DNA of 64,000 nt from Cenococcum geophilum 1.58 (GCA_001692895.1 KV748191.1:868001-932000); one strand, 5' to 3'; numbered from the stretch's first letter, positions 12,846-25,250 are shown. Notes: generated by a model from the letters alone, not told the origin. Program-made: numbers and translations.

Positions 12846-13016
12846 TATTGGAATGTTAGTTATGTGACGTGGTTATAAGACTATAAAGCGAGACTAGCTA
12901 ATCTAACCTTAGAGCAAACCCCTATTTCTAGACATTAATTAACTACTAACTTTAACACCGTATACGTACCACTATAAGTAATATTCGTGCACGTTGATAA
13001 AGCGAGTATACCGACA
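12846..13016 (+). repeat. 3' LTR of copia fossil 1
   Basis: 171 bp, ending CCGACA and followed by the ATTAG target duplication. Confidence 0.92.
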
Positions 13017-13021
13017 ATTAG

Positions 13022-14344
13022 GTATGTCCCTATTATATATAGCAATAGTATTATTTTAGGCATAGTCTGTAGTTATAGAGCCTTATATTATATATAAGGC
13101 CATTTATAATTATTCCTTTTTAGATAAAAAGTTTTTGTATTCCTAGTATATATATACTAAAAATAAGGGAGCTATATGTTTATTTAGTGTCTCCCTAGTA
13201 AATCTCTAGCAACCCTTATATTCTCTTATTATTTTTATTATATACTTAGTTTATATTTTTCTATTAAAGCTATTAGATTTAGGTGATTTTAAGTCCTAGT
13301 ATAAGGCGTTCTATTTATCTTACTATTTTCTATATAATTGCTATATTATCTGCCTAGCGTCCCTTTTTTACCCTAAGGCTTATAGGAACTACTAGGACTT
13401 TAACTAGATAATCCTTATAGAGTACTTTTATACTAATACGTTCTCCTAGCCTATTCTCTACCCTTATAGCTCGTTCCTTTACCTATTAGTCCTTTAGGGT
13501 AACTCTAATATCTCTGCTCTTAAGGTATTAGACTATAATAGCGTTATAAACCTCTTTATATATCTTTATAAGGACTTCTATTTCTAATTATCCCCTAAGC
13601 CCCTCTACTTATTCTATATTTGGTTATATTATAATTATATACTTAGTTATTAACTTAAAGGGAATAGGTTCCCTGTGCTATAAAAGCGTAGCTATAGTAG
13701 CCTAGGTGCGGTTTGCCGGTAAGGGAGGGTTATACTTATTTTTAACTTTGCTTAGCCGTTAGAGGATTTAATTAAGGGTTTACTAGAGGGGCGCCTAAGG
13801 TTTGCTAAACTAGCGGAGCCATTTTACTAGCTATATTAGTTCGTTATAGCTAATGGTTACTCCCCCGCAATTCTAGATACTAAATATATTTAATAGGCTT
13901 TATATTTTATTAGATGCCTTCTTAATAGAGATATTTCCGCTTTATAGTGTGGTATTCGCCCGTCTTTATTATAGAGGGCTATTGCTAGACGTAGTTCTAG
14001 CGGTCGCGCGCGAGTGCGAGCCACCGTTGTTTAATATGTGCCTCCCCTATAATGTATGTATTTTAGGGGGATTCTCTAGGTGTTTTTTAGGGTTCTTTTA
14101 GTTGGTTTTGGTCTTTTTAGGCTAGGTGTAGTAAGAGCTCCTTTCCGGTATATTTTTTTAGGGAGATAATTAGGTGACCGTTATAAGCAAGTAGGGTTAC
14201 CCCTTTAACGTAGTAATTACTACCTCCTTTAGCTAAGTATATATTTAAATCTAAATCTAAGCTTTAATGTAGTTATTATCCCTTAATTAAAGATTATATA
14301 AGCTAGTAATTATAAATAAGGATTAAAATCTATAAGTAAATATC
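13022..14344 (-). mobile_element. LINE, 5' portion: ORF1 (gag-like)
   Basis: Minus-strand sequence resembling ORF1 of ascomycete LINEs. It contains SRDIRVTLKD and a downstream KVLYKDYLVKVLVVPI block typical of the ORF1 core. It runs at its left end into GLIYN..LYNYRLCLK and a Cys-knuckle start next to GHT (about 13,022-13,045). That knuckle is completed at 3838 and below, on the far side of two inserted elements, so this and 1-3844 are one LINE. Its 5' end is not resolved; it may lie near 14,300 or continue past the gypsy insertion at 24,305. Confidence 0.75.
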
Positions 14345-14559
14345 TGTGAGGGGATCTTGTAGACAGGGGGCTATAAGGACACAATTGGAATAGGATAGAT
14401 TGGTGAGAGAGACGAATCCTTAAGGAGGTAAGGCCTCTGGAATCGTGGAGACTATATACTATGGGTATGTGCCTCTAGTATATAACCGGCGACTATCTAA
14501 GGGGCGTCCGGGGGTTGTCCTGAGGGCAACCTAAGGTGTCCGCAATAATATCCCTTACA
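14345..14559 (-). repeat. 3' LTR of the gypsy fossil
   Basis: 215 bp, about 89% identical to 24,085-24,299, with transitions only. It is preceded by ATATC. Confidence 0.92.
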
Positions 14560-15969
14560 TTGCCCCCCCCCCTTCTTGCGGTTGGCCCCTGATCGCTATT
14601 ACCTTGCGGTAGGGAGATTATAAGGGCTTATCCTAAAAGAGGTTTAGAGAGATATTGGAGAGGTGTTGGCATGCTGCTATATATTATCTATTTATCTAAC
14701 CCCTGCTTTAAACTCCTGAAAAACCTTAATAAGGAAAAAATATAACTGGAGAAAAGATGTAAGGATTGCTAAGAGACCTATTAGAAGCCTACTAGAAGTA
14801 TGCCGGTAACTACCTAGGCTAATATAGGGATTTTTATGCAACTTTACTTTTAAGCCTTTATACCAGTCTGTAATTAATTATAAGTATTATAGGTAATTTG
14901 GTGTTTTAGTATAGTTCCGTAGAACCTTTAGTATGGGATTTAACGTACGGAGCCTTGGCTTACCGTTGTCTTTAACTGCTGAGATATAGTTTATAATCTT
15001 TTCTTATAATCCTTTTCTTATAATCCCCTACGTTACTAATGCCTTACTCCCGCATTTGCCCTTAGGTTATTAGATGCAGTTAAGGTATTAATTAGTTAGT
15101 TAAAGAGACTTGTTTCTTAAGATTTGGTGTATATGGTTTTAAATTTAATAGTTTTGTACCGTATATTTGGCGTAGCTCTACTGCTTAGCAAATAGGGACA
15201 TTTCGCGATAGTAATTATAGCTATTGTGTGATTGTCAAGAACGTCTATAACGTTGTTCTTTAATACTGTGGTATCGTTTTAGGTCTAATTTAACCTATAT
15301 ACGTCTTTGATTTAATGTCTTAATTGCCTTCCCCTAGCCGCGTAGTTAGTTTTTATAAGGAAGTAATAGTTAAATAACTTATACGCGTATTTCCTTCCTT
15401 CTAAATAGCGCTATTGTAACGGAGTTATATTAGTAAGGTTGCGGCTATTTACTGGAAGGGTATTGGAAGGTGAAGTATAAAGACACCTTGCTTATTAAGC
15501 TGCTCCTTTTTTTAAACACCTTACTTCTCGCCATTAACTATTGTCCAATTTTAGACGTATCTTTGATATATTATTAAGATTTTCTTCTTTTTTATTAATA
15601 ATTTAATATACCTCTTTATTCTCCTACTAACTGCTCTTTTAAGCAAATTCTATAGCGTATCCTAGCCCTACCTTTGTATATAAAACCCTAACCCCCGCTA
15701 ACCTGCAACTAGTGCTGGTCCTACTTAAATAATTTTACCTGTACGTCTTTAAAAAACCAGAAATCTAATAATAGGATTCTGGAGGCTTATAATAAGATAC
15801 ACTGCGTTAGATCTAATACCTTTAGTCCTTATAATTAATGCATGCGTACTAAGAGTAGCAGTTGCGTTAAGGTAAGTTTTTCTATCCTTAATAGATTTCT
15901 ATTGCTAACTTTAAGTTTTAATAATAGCCTGGGCCTGAGTGGTGACGTTCCTTTAATATCTTTAACTAC

Positions 15970-16850
15970 TATATCGCCTAGGCTCTCTCTTATTCTAGCG
16001 TAAATGCTAAATAACTTGGCCGAATTCGAGACTATGCTATAGCTATCTATACTGCCTATAATTTCTAGTAAGCTAGCTAGTAACGCCTAATATAAGAGTA
16101 AGGTTGGTATACTAAGGATAGGGTAAGGGATGGGGGTAATAAGAAGAAGGTTGCTGTTTATTATAGGAAGGAGTTTGTGTATATATATTAAGTTTTGAAA
16201 GAGTATAATATGATGCGGTATTAGGTAGGTTACCCTTTGGGTACCTAGTGGATAGGTAACTAACGGTTGCTGTAGTAAGGTCTTAGTGGTTCTGGACTAT
16301 ACTAGCCAGCTAATGTCTCTGTTTATTTTGGGCTTAAGCGTGTTTTTATTAACTATAAGCTTACGCCGCAAGAGCTTTATTGGTATTGGTTTGGACCTAA
16401 TATTGGTGTTAAGCGTTTAAGAGTCTCTACTCTAGCTACACCTTATCGTCCTGCCCCTGTTTTTATACCTACTTATACGCCTACTAAGGCATTTAGATCC
16501 CATTCTTATTAGCCATTACTTAGTGGCCTAATAGATACTAATCCTACTCCTGATGATGATGGGGCGTAGTGGCTTTTCAGATTGGGTATTTGTGGTTTAG
16601 ACTTTTAGGATTCGTTCTTATATATAGTAGTAATTAAGGACCTCGATTAGGTGCTTAAAAAGGCCTCAGAAGGCTTTTGGGAAGGGCTTAGGAGCCCTAG
16701 GAACAATGTTCCTAGTATAGATTAATAAATAGGAATGCAATTCTAGCAAAATGCCCTATTAACTCTATACTATGTACGTGAAAAGGCTAAGGACCCGTCC
16801 TGCCTTAGGCTATATAGCCCTAATCCTTATAGTTTCTAGAGCTTGTCCGT
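15970..16850 (+). other. Coding-like plus-strand stretch antisense inside the gypsy 3' region (fossil)
   Basis: Between the integrase and the 3' LTR, one plus-strand frame reads like a protein for about 290 codons, opposite to gag-pol. It shows normal amino-acid composition, with blocks such as YWYWFGPNIGVKRLRV, and the interruptions in it are of the RIP type. This suggests it once coded. It is broken, with more than ten breaks. I do not recognise the protein. It may be an antisense accessory gene of the element, a captured gene, or a remnant of another element nested here. The 1.4 kb to its left (14,560-15,970) shows no product I can name. Confidence 0.45.
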
Positions 16851-19800
16851 TCTATATCCGATTTAACCTATTTACTCTTTTTANAAGCTTTCTTTATAGG
16901 TNGNGATAANACNNTAGTATTAGAGCGCTTTNTGCGATTTNTAGATTNTAGANCTTAGTNCTAATATTCTTTTAGAATATCTTTATAATAATTAAGGTGA
17001 TCCTTTGGTTCCCATATAGAGTTTTTAGCGGGCTAGCCTAGCTATTTAACTTTAAATTGAAGCTTGTTCTTAACAGACTTATGGCGTAGTATAGCTTTAA
17101 CCTTGTACCGCTCGCCCACTACCTTAGGGTATTTAATTAGGCCTAGACGGAAGTTCTTTTCCGGCGGTGGTCTATGCTATGGCTCTAGTAGGTTTATGTA
17201 AAACACTAAATATATATAGGCTATAGATAGGGGTAGCTAGAGACAATAGGCTAGCTTACTAATTCGTTCCTTGACTTAAAAGGGACTTAGGTATCTTATA
17301 TTAAGCTTCTTTAATAGTCGACGGGTCTTGATATTTGTTAAATGTAATAAAACCTTATTGCCTACTCCGAAATGCTTGTCCTAGTGCTTATAGTTATATT
17401 AAAGTCTTTACTACTCTTAGGTATTTTGCAGGCTCTACTTTACATACTTCTATTACTTCTCCTATTCCTAAAGGTATCCTTATACTCTCTAGTGGATGTC
17501 CTTAGACTTCCCAGTAGGATCCTATAACTAATTATGCGGCCTTAGCTAGTAATCGTTGGGTATACCATTAAACCCAAATAGTTGGACGCTATAGGCAATC
17601 TGGATTAGTGTATACTTATATAATATATGTTGCTTTAAATTATAAGCGTACTTTGTATACGGAAGTAGCTCGCACTAGTTATTTTGCTAGTAGTTTAAAT
17701 ATATCCGTAGGTAAGACTCCAGTTCCTAGTTCTGGCGTTCCGTTTACCTATCCGTCTATAGGTAAAAAGCTATACTATAATAGTGGTCTATCTTTAAATA
17801 GAAGCATAGATCCAACCAGTACTGGCTTATAAAGACGCTGCCCCTATTAGTAATAATAGAGTGCGGCTAATCTACTTTAAGAAAGCATTTCTTTTTAATT
17901 AGGTTGGCGAGCTTTTATATATTAATCGTCTTATTAACGGGAAGGTATTGGACGTACTTTAAAAACCTATTAATAAGTACAAGGACCAAATTATATGTTC
18001 GTCCTTGGCCATCTTTAGATAGCGGGAGATCCGTAATAAAGTCTATAGCGTAATATCACTATAGCTTACTAGCGGGGGGAACTGATTTAAGTAGACCCTA
18101 TAGCTTGTGCCTGCGGATCTTGTATACTTAACACTTCTCACAATAGTTAATGTACTTCTTTGCTTCCTAATTAAGCCTTAGCCAATAGTATTTACGCTAA
18201 AGTAATTCCACTGTCTTTGTTTGACTATAGTGGCCGCCTAAAGGATTATCGTAATTCTTTATAAGAATCTTCTGTTATAGATTTGCTTCTTATAGCACCT
18301 AAACCTTACTACCTCTACGTAGTAGGCCCATCGGGTCTAGTTCCTAATGGTGGCGCCTAGCAGCTTCCTTTCTATTACATTTCCGGTCTACTTTTATATT
18401 GAGAATAGTATAGGAAGCGTCCCTCCGTTATACCTTATGGATAAGATTTATTAACCCTTCGGATGGTTCTTAGGTAAAAGCTATTTTATCCCGTACTACT
18501 TTAAGTACGAGACTAGATAGTACTATGGATCTTGCAACTCTTTAATACGCGTGCGTTAGGAAGGCCGCTATAAGGTTAAAGTTCTTTAGTTATTATAGGG
18601 CTCCGAGTTCCAATTGCTCTATAGCTTCGCTATTAGTTTAAGGGGATAGCTTAGCAATTAGGGATAGTATATTACTAGGTTCCAAGAATATATTAGGGAC
18701 GTTCTGTTTAGGTATATTTGGACCCTTATCGGCAACGGACTAGGTACTAGTTGGAACGTTAGTAAAAACTAATAGGGCTTACACCGCCTGAGACTTAGTG
18801 CATAAAGCTATAGGTACTTAAGCATCCTATATCTAGAGCTTGTTCTGTAATATAGGGAGTAAGATATTTATTATCTATTTTCCTTCTCCCGTTTTAAAGC
18901 CTTTAGCATAGTCTAGCCGTCGTAACGGTCCATTAGTAGGGTTGTTTTCCCCTAGCTTATATTTAATCTCAAAATTAAATCATATAAGCTCCTCTGCCTA
19001 TCTAGCTTATTAAGGTGTAAGCTCCTTTATAGTTATAAAGTAGCGTAGATTATAGTAATCTAAGAGTATATAAGTGGTATGGCTCGCGTGCTTAAGGTAA
19101 TGTCGCCACTATTTAAAGCAGTCGACTATAGCTAGTAGTTCCTTGTTATGGGTATAATACCTAACTTTAGGTCCCTGGAATTTTCTATTATAAAATGCTA
19201 CTGGTCTCTAATGGAGCTGGGTAGCGTCCGGATGCCTATTAGGTTATAGTAGAATACTAGCGAGGGCAAAATTCGATACATTAGTAATTATTATTAATAG
19301 CTAATTTAGGTTAAAATACCGCAGTAATAGAGCTTCTATAAACTTTGCGCGAAGTTTTTAAAAGGCCTTTTAAACCTTTCCAGGCCATAACTATGGCTTA
19401 TACTATTTAGTTAGTCCCTTTTTAGTTTTCTTCCTTACCGCCTTTAAGCTTTTTGCTCCTTAGGTTAGGTCTTAGGAAGCTTTTATAATATAGTTAGATA
19501 GGTATTAGGTAATATCCGAGTAGTTATAGATAAAGCGCCTATAGAAATTAGCAAAGCCTAGGAATACTTAAATATCCTAGTAGCTCTCTGGCTCCGGCCA
19601 CTCCTAAATTATCTATACCTATACTAGGTCCATAACTACACCTATAGGCGTTATAATATAACCCAGGAACTTGACCTGCTTAGTATTAAAGATATACTTT
19701 AATGCTTTAGTATAGAGGCCCTAATTATCTAAACGTTCCAGCACTTTGCGGACGTGTTACTCGTGTTAATCCTTATCTTCTAAGTAGATTAAAATATTAT

Positions 19801-21384
19801 CTAAATAGATGACGGTCGACTAGTCCCCCTAAGGCTCTATAAATATATAATTAGAATGTTGTAGGCGCATTAGCTAACCCGAAAGGCATTACTAGATACT
19901 TAAAGTAGCCGTATTAGGTCTTAAAAGCGGTCTTTTACTTATCCCCTTTTTTGATATAGAGCCTATAATAGGCGTCTTATAGATCTAACTTTATAAAGAT
20001 CTTTACCCTAGATAGTTAATCCAGCATTTTACTAACTAGTGGTAGTGGGTAACGGTTCTTAATTATAATCTTGTTAAGACCGTAATAGTTTACGTATAGC
20101 CTTATAGTTTTATCTAGTTTTAGGATAAAGAGAATCGGCGCGCCTAACGGCGACTTACTAGGCCGGATCCATCCCTTTTTTAGTAAGCTATTAAGGTACT
20201 CCCGTAGGATCTTAAGCTCTTTACGCGAGAGGTTATATATAGGAAGGTTCGGCGGTTATTTGCCTTCTTCTAGATTAATTATATAATCGTACTCCAAGTT
20301 CTATAGTAGGACTTTAGCTCTCCTACCTAAAAATACCCTTAGTAAGTCCCTTAGGCCTACTGGAATATTTAACAAATTGGGGTCGCGTTTATCCTTTATG
20401 TTATTATCGGGTAGGTTTTAAAGCTCCCTCAGGATGCTCGCGGGCAGTGTTATGCGCTATAGTAGTTACTTATACATAGTTGCCACTGTATATCGAACCG
20501 TTTCATACAGTAGCTAATAGAGGGTAGGGAACTCCTTAACGCAGCGTTTGAGGTGCCGTAGTATACTCTTTATATATTGCTTAAGCCAGAGTAACTTATG
20601 GCGGTTAAAGTATCTTATAAGATCCTTAAGATCGCCGCCTCCCTATAATATCTCCGCGACCTATCCAGTAGTTCCCTATAGGGTCTCCGTTATAGAGGGG
20701 TTGTCACCTATACTAAGCTCTATATCTATCTTATTATCAAATAGGGGTTAGATTTAATACTCCTTTAGGTATAGAGCGTATACTATTTTACCTAGGGCTA
20801 TATTCTCTAGGATGTCCTTTAAGCTTATTAGTAATATACGCCCTTCCGAATCTTTATCGTTCTACTATTTAAAGGCTCCTATTTTAAAGCGTATCTTAAA
20901 ATCTACTTCCGCAAGCTAAGGGTATCTAAGGATAAGGTTATAACCTATAAAGTTAGCCACCTAGAAGGGTTGCGGGCCGACTACCTTGGTGTGGTTATGT
21001 ATATTAGCCACTAACACTATAAGCTTATAGGCACTGTATAGCTTAATCCAATGCTTATTTAGGAAGCCTGTGATAGGTTTCCGCTACCTTTATAATGGGA
21101 TGAGTTTATACTCTTTTACCAAATTATATTATATAAGATTGATTTCGGCGCCGCTATTATATAGTACTTAGAACTGTTGTACCTCACCTATAGGGAGTGT
21201 CATTTCCAGCTTAATAGTAATACGGAGAGTCTTTCCTTCTATATCTTACCCTAGTTATAGCCGGGAGAGGTCCGCAACTAGGGCTTTTCTTTTTTTAGAT
21301 TATTAGTGCGGTTGTCGCCCTACTTATTTTTCTAATAAGATCTGCCTTTAGAGTTTTCTCTTAACTTCTTAGAGTGTTTCCGTA

Positions 21385-22410
21385 GGCCGTCGAAATCGGA
21401 CTCTGCACCTGTACGTGGTGATGGCTACGAACCTGGTCTTCGAAGTTCAGATCCAGAGCCAACGCAGAGACGTCGCACAGCGTGCGGACAGGACCTGGTG
21501 GTGGTTGTGGGCGTTAAGGGCGGTAGTGAAAGTTTTTTCGGATAGTGAGATCTTGAAAACCACTACTATTAGCTCTCTATAATACGACGACTACTACGCT
21601 GTTCTCCTATCCAGGGCACCTGTACGATCCAACATGGATGTACAGTTTTCGATAACATCCCCCGACCCCCAGTAGAAGGCATTAACGACCTCACATTAAC
21701 GAATAAGCAAGCGCGAACGAACGAACGAATGAGTAAATATACGGCCCCTCCTAACCCCCAGGGCAATCGCCCGCGGAGCATGCGGTCACTCGCCGTACTG
21801 CCGTAATACTACTGAAACCGATAGCCGGATAACCCCGTATAGTTTTCCTTGTCTCCTCTTAACGGAGTAGTGCCCTTAGAGAGGGCCTAGTGACTGGGGC
21901 CTAGGCACAAAAGATACCTAGATACACACACACATCCCGCTTTCGTCTTTTGGTATTAGGATAGTAGAACAGATAAATCCCCCTTACGCCTTCGATAGGC
22001 CTTAGGGGGGGGGGAGGCATGGCGTATATAGCAATAGTTAACAGGAGATAGTATATAGGGGGTAGTTAAGATATAGGACACAACTATAAGCATACAGCAG
22101 TCGATCGGCAAGGCCTAGCTAGGACGTAGTGAACCCTAGCTTTGGATAAGCTAGAGAAGGAAGCAGTGGTTCCTAAGAAGTTCAAAACATCCAAGGAGGA
22201 GGACGAGCAGTAGGCCCGCAGGGCCGCTATTACGTGCAGGCATAGCAATTCGGGGTTTTTCATCCTACTAAGGTGGCTCATAGGGTTTTTCCTCCCCCCC
22301 AATAGTAAGGGGTTTTTCCCGTCAATATTACTTTCCCCTTATGTACGGAGTAGTCTGCGTGGGCTTAAATAGGATCTGTATTAGACGTTAATTAAAGAAT
22401 CTACTACTAC
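21385..22410 (+). mobile_element. 1.03-kb SINE-like element, copy A
   Basis: An insertion into the gypsy element, bounded by a perfect 15-bp direct repeat TAGAGTGTTTCCGTA (21,370-21,384 and 22,411-22,425). It ends in a CTACTACTAC tail next to the right repeat. It is GC-rich and CpG-containing, unlike its RIP-mutated host. It shares with copy B (32,482-33,487, opposite strand) a 5' block (GAAATCGG..CTCTGCACCT and CGCAGAGACGTC), a middle block (AAAAGATACCTAG) and a 3' block with repeated GGGTTTTTC and TAGTCTGCGTGG. Only short ORFs are present. A long target duplication and simple-repeat tail imply LINE-type mobilisation, but at 1 kb it is long for a SINE. No clear tRNA promoter boxes were found. 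Confidence 0.7.
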
Positions 22411-24084
22411 TAGAGTGTTTCCGTAAAGGTGCCGGATAGGTATCGGGTTGGCCCTAGGAGTTTTTCCCGTTATTTAAGGTTCCTAACTTTAACCCTTTTA
22501 AAGTTCTCTTTAAGAACGGCTTCTTTAAAGGTTAGGTCTGCCCTACGTTACTACTAAAGTGCCTACGCTTCTAGTAACCCCCTAGCTTTCTACCGGAAGA
22601 GGTCTGGTTCCTTACTATATCTTTAGCGTTTAGAACTACTCGTTCGAAATCCGCATATATAGTAATCCGCGATAAGGCTCCCACGCGCTTTATTTCGTTA
22701 TAAATTACTAGCTTAATTCTAGCCTAGATAAACCTAATCTTCTTTTTCTTACGGATGCTACTATTCTTGTTTTTAAAGGGCTTTAAATCCATCTATTAAG
22801 CATAAGTTTTTATAAAGTTTATAAACTAGCGGAAGTTATAGCGGTCTAGCTATATCCTATTCCAGAATAGCTCTATATTATTATATTGTATAATATACGG
22901 ATCTTAAGTCTATTTCTTTAGGAAGGTTTGCAGCTATAGCTATATAGTGATTTGCTCTTTATTAAGCTAATTAAGTGCGATCTAGTTTAGTGATTGGTAT
23001 TTAATTTTACTAATAATCTAGCGTATACGCTCTTTAGTATTATCTTATATTATTAGCATCTTAAAGAAGTTGTTTACCTCACAAACCCAATTATCTAACT
23101 ATTAGGTGTTAGGTCTGTAGTAAAGTTCTAAACTACCAGAGGCCTTAGCCAGTCAGTCTATATCCTTTTTCTATTTATAGCGTAGATAACTCTCTAAGTC
23201 TTCTACACCTCTTTAAGTAGGTACTAGGTAGCTCCTAAAAAGCCCTTAGCCTTAACTAGATTATAAAAGAATTTACCTAGCTTAGATTAGACCCTACTAG
23301 ATCTAGATTTACCCTTAAAGGGTTCTAATATATTTATTAGTAGCTTCCTTCTATATAGCTTCTAAGAGCCTTACAACAGCTTCCTAATATCTATCTTAAA
23401 GGAGATTAATATAGGGCTCTTAACCTTTTAAACTCGGGCCTAGGGAGGCTCCTACTATAGAGGTAGTGTTAGTACTAGTAGCTAGTATAGGCTTCCCAAC
23501 AAGGCTCGGGTCCTAAGTTAGTAATTAGCTTAGATTACCTAAAGGGGTAGGCCTACTTAGCTCGTGAGTAGTCTATATACCGCCACTATACTAATTATAG
23601 GCCGGTGGTCTTCCGGGAGAGTTCCGGTTGGTTCCCTAGTTGGATATATTAGTATATTCCTCTAGCATTTCTAGCTTAGGGGAAAATCTTAAAGTCGCCT
23701 CTAGCGCTTAATCTTTTAATTGGCTTAGGTGGGGCCGGAGGGGTTCTAGTTACTTTTCAGCAGTATTATAACCGTTATAGAGGGTATCTGCGTTTTCCTT
23801 AGTGGTAACCGTAGGTGTATAAGAGTCTTCGAGCTCCTAGAGCATCTGGGTATTAGGGCTCGTTCGGCCGTCTTGCCTAGAGGGTTATATTATCGCAATC
23901 TCTCGCTGTCGGAGGGACCTTCCTGCCTTTACGCGACGGCTTTCTATAAGGTATCTATAGGGTTTCTATTTAGGTCGTCGCGAGATTTTTAAGGGAGGAT
24001 AGTGGTTATAAATAAAAGATATAAATAAATAATCTGGTCCTTAGAGCCGACTGCCCTTCTAAAAAAGAGTAGGAAGGATTTAAA

Positions 24085-24299
24085 TATAAGGGGATCTTGT
24101 AAATAGGGGGCTATAAGGACACGATTGGAACAGGATAGATTGGTAAGAGAGACGAATCCTTAAGGAGGTAAGGCCTCTGGGATTGTGGAGACTATATACT
24201 ACGGGTACGTGCCTCCGGCACGTAACCGGCGACTATCCGAGGGGCGTCTGGGGGTTGTTTTAAGGGCAACCCGAGGTGTCCGCAATAATATCCCTTACA
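24085..24299 (-). repeat. 5' LTR of the gypsy fossil
   Basis: 215 bp, ending CCCTTACA on the plus strand and followed by ATATC. Confidence 0.92.
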
Positions 24300-24304
24300 A
24301 TATC

Positions 24305-25250
24305 TAAGTAATACTAAGTTATAATTAAATCTGGCGCCTGGGATAAAACTCTATAAGGTTTTAAAAATACTAATTAATACTAGTTAGAGATATAGTTGGA
24401 TAGCTACTATTAAGTAGAAAAGGTTATATAAAAACGAGCTACCGCCTTACTCCTAAGTAGTTAAATTAGAAGAGATAATTTATATTAGAGGTAAGTAATC
24501 CTAGAAATAAGGACTATCCCTCTAAATATATTAGTATATAATAAGTCCCACTTAACCTCTAATCCTTTTTATAAGTTAGGCGTAAGGCTTAGAGGCTAGG
24601 TTTAATTAATAGTTACCTTATACCTATAAGACCTATCCACCTCTTTAGGTATACTATTAGGCTAACTTATATTTTAAGTGTCTATATATATAGAGTAAAC
24701 GTAATAATAGATTTAGTGCTTTTTAGTTATTAAGCCTCTATTATACTAATACCTTAAATTAATAAGATACTCTATAGAACTAAAATAAGGTTAGTAATAT
24801 ATATATAGCTAAATAATTACGGGATACTTAGCTAATTACTAGAAAATACTATTCCAAACGGTAATAAATAACTTCGCTATAAATATTTTCTAGCAGTCGG
24901 ATATAATATACTAAGTAGTTATTGTAAGGGCGCAAGGTGCTTTAAGGCAGCTTTAAAGGAAATAAGATTCTATTAAGAGTTAAGTTATATAGACCTTATA
25001 AGTAACGAGATGTTCGGATAAGGAACAGAATAGATTTGGGTCGACGTGGTTAAGATATAGGGGTAGCCGTGGTACGTGCACGTGCTTCGAGAGGCTTCGA
25101 TAGCGTTCCACTATCGTCGAGTGTTTCACTGAGACGTCCTTACTGTAACGGGACAGTCCCGTTATAGTTATATACCTAGTATATAGTAATAAGAACTAAG
25201 AATATATTACTAAATATATAATATATAGGGAGTGCCTTATTATTAGATAA
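24305..25250. other. AT-rich sequence with no recognised feature
   Basis: RIP-like AT-rich DNA right of the gypsy element. It could hold the upstream end of the LINE cut at 14,344, but I cannot read a product. Around 25,010-25,160 the base composition becomes mixed, with a short inverted repeat AACGGGACAGTCCCGTT at 25,158-25,174. Confidence 0.5.

Larger units (their letters stand above)
6689..13016 (+). mobile_element. Ty1/copia LTR retrotransposon fossil
   Basis: A 6.3-kb element between two 171-bp LTRs (6689-6859 and 12,846-13,016) with TGTCGG/CCGACA-type ends and an ATTAG duplication on each side (6684-6688, 13,017-13,021). The order of parts on the plus strand is gag with a CCHC knuckle near 8745 (KCYICKKEDC), integrase around 9700-10,350, reverse transcriptase around 11,280-11,500 (KPLYGVPKAGNYW), and RNase H around 11,930-12,370. 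Integrase upstream of reverse transcriptase identifies copia. The LTRs differ at about 17 of 171 sites, all transitions, so RIP makes divergence dating unreliable. The element is broken throughout, with dozens of breaks. Confidence 0.92.
14345..24299 (-). mobile_element. Ty3/gypsy LTR retrotransposon fossil
   Basis: A 9.96-kb element between two 215-bp LTRs (TGTAAGGG...CCCTTACA type) with ATATC duplications at 14,340-14,344 and 24,300-24,304. It is transcribed leftward: a purine tract (a C run on the plus strand, 14,562-14,572) borders the left LTR. Gag lies right of about 22,430, reverse transcriptase around 19,500-20,350 (VIYLDN near 19,800), RNase H near 19,000-19,400, then integrase with its zinc-binding part and core around 17,800-18,350 (AIDFITDLPLSKDGQGRTYNL region). 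RT before integrase identifies gypsy. About 2.3 kb separates integrase from the 3' LTR. LTRs differ at about 24 of 215 sites, all transitions. It is heavily broken and carries a 1-kb insertion. Several Ns lie at 16,883-16,960. Confidence 0.92.

Noticed and set aside
17608-17832. 74-residue plus-strand ORF
   Set aside because: It lies opposite the integrase region of the gypsy fossil and continues in no larger frame; treated as fortuitous.
21569-21781. 70-residue minus ORF, and a similar 72-residue one at 22,084-22,302
   Set aside because: They lie inside SINE-like copy A, are not conserved in copy B and show no domain.
21385-22410. Copy A as a solo LTR or an LTR-flanked element
   Set aside because: The flanking duplication is 15 bp, not 4-6 bp, and the ends are not TG..CA inverted repeats.
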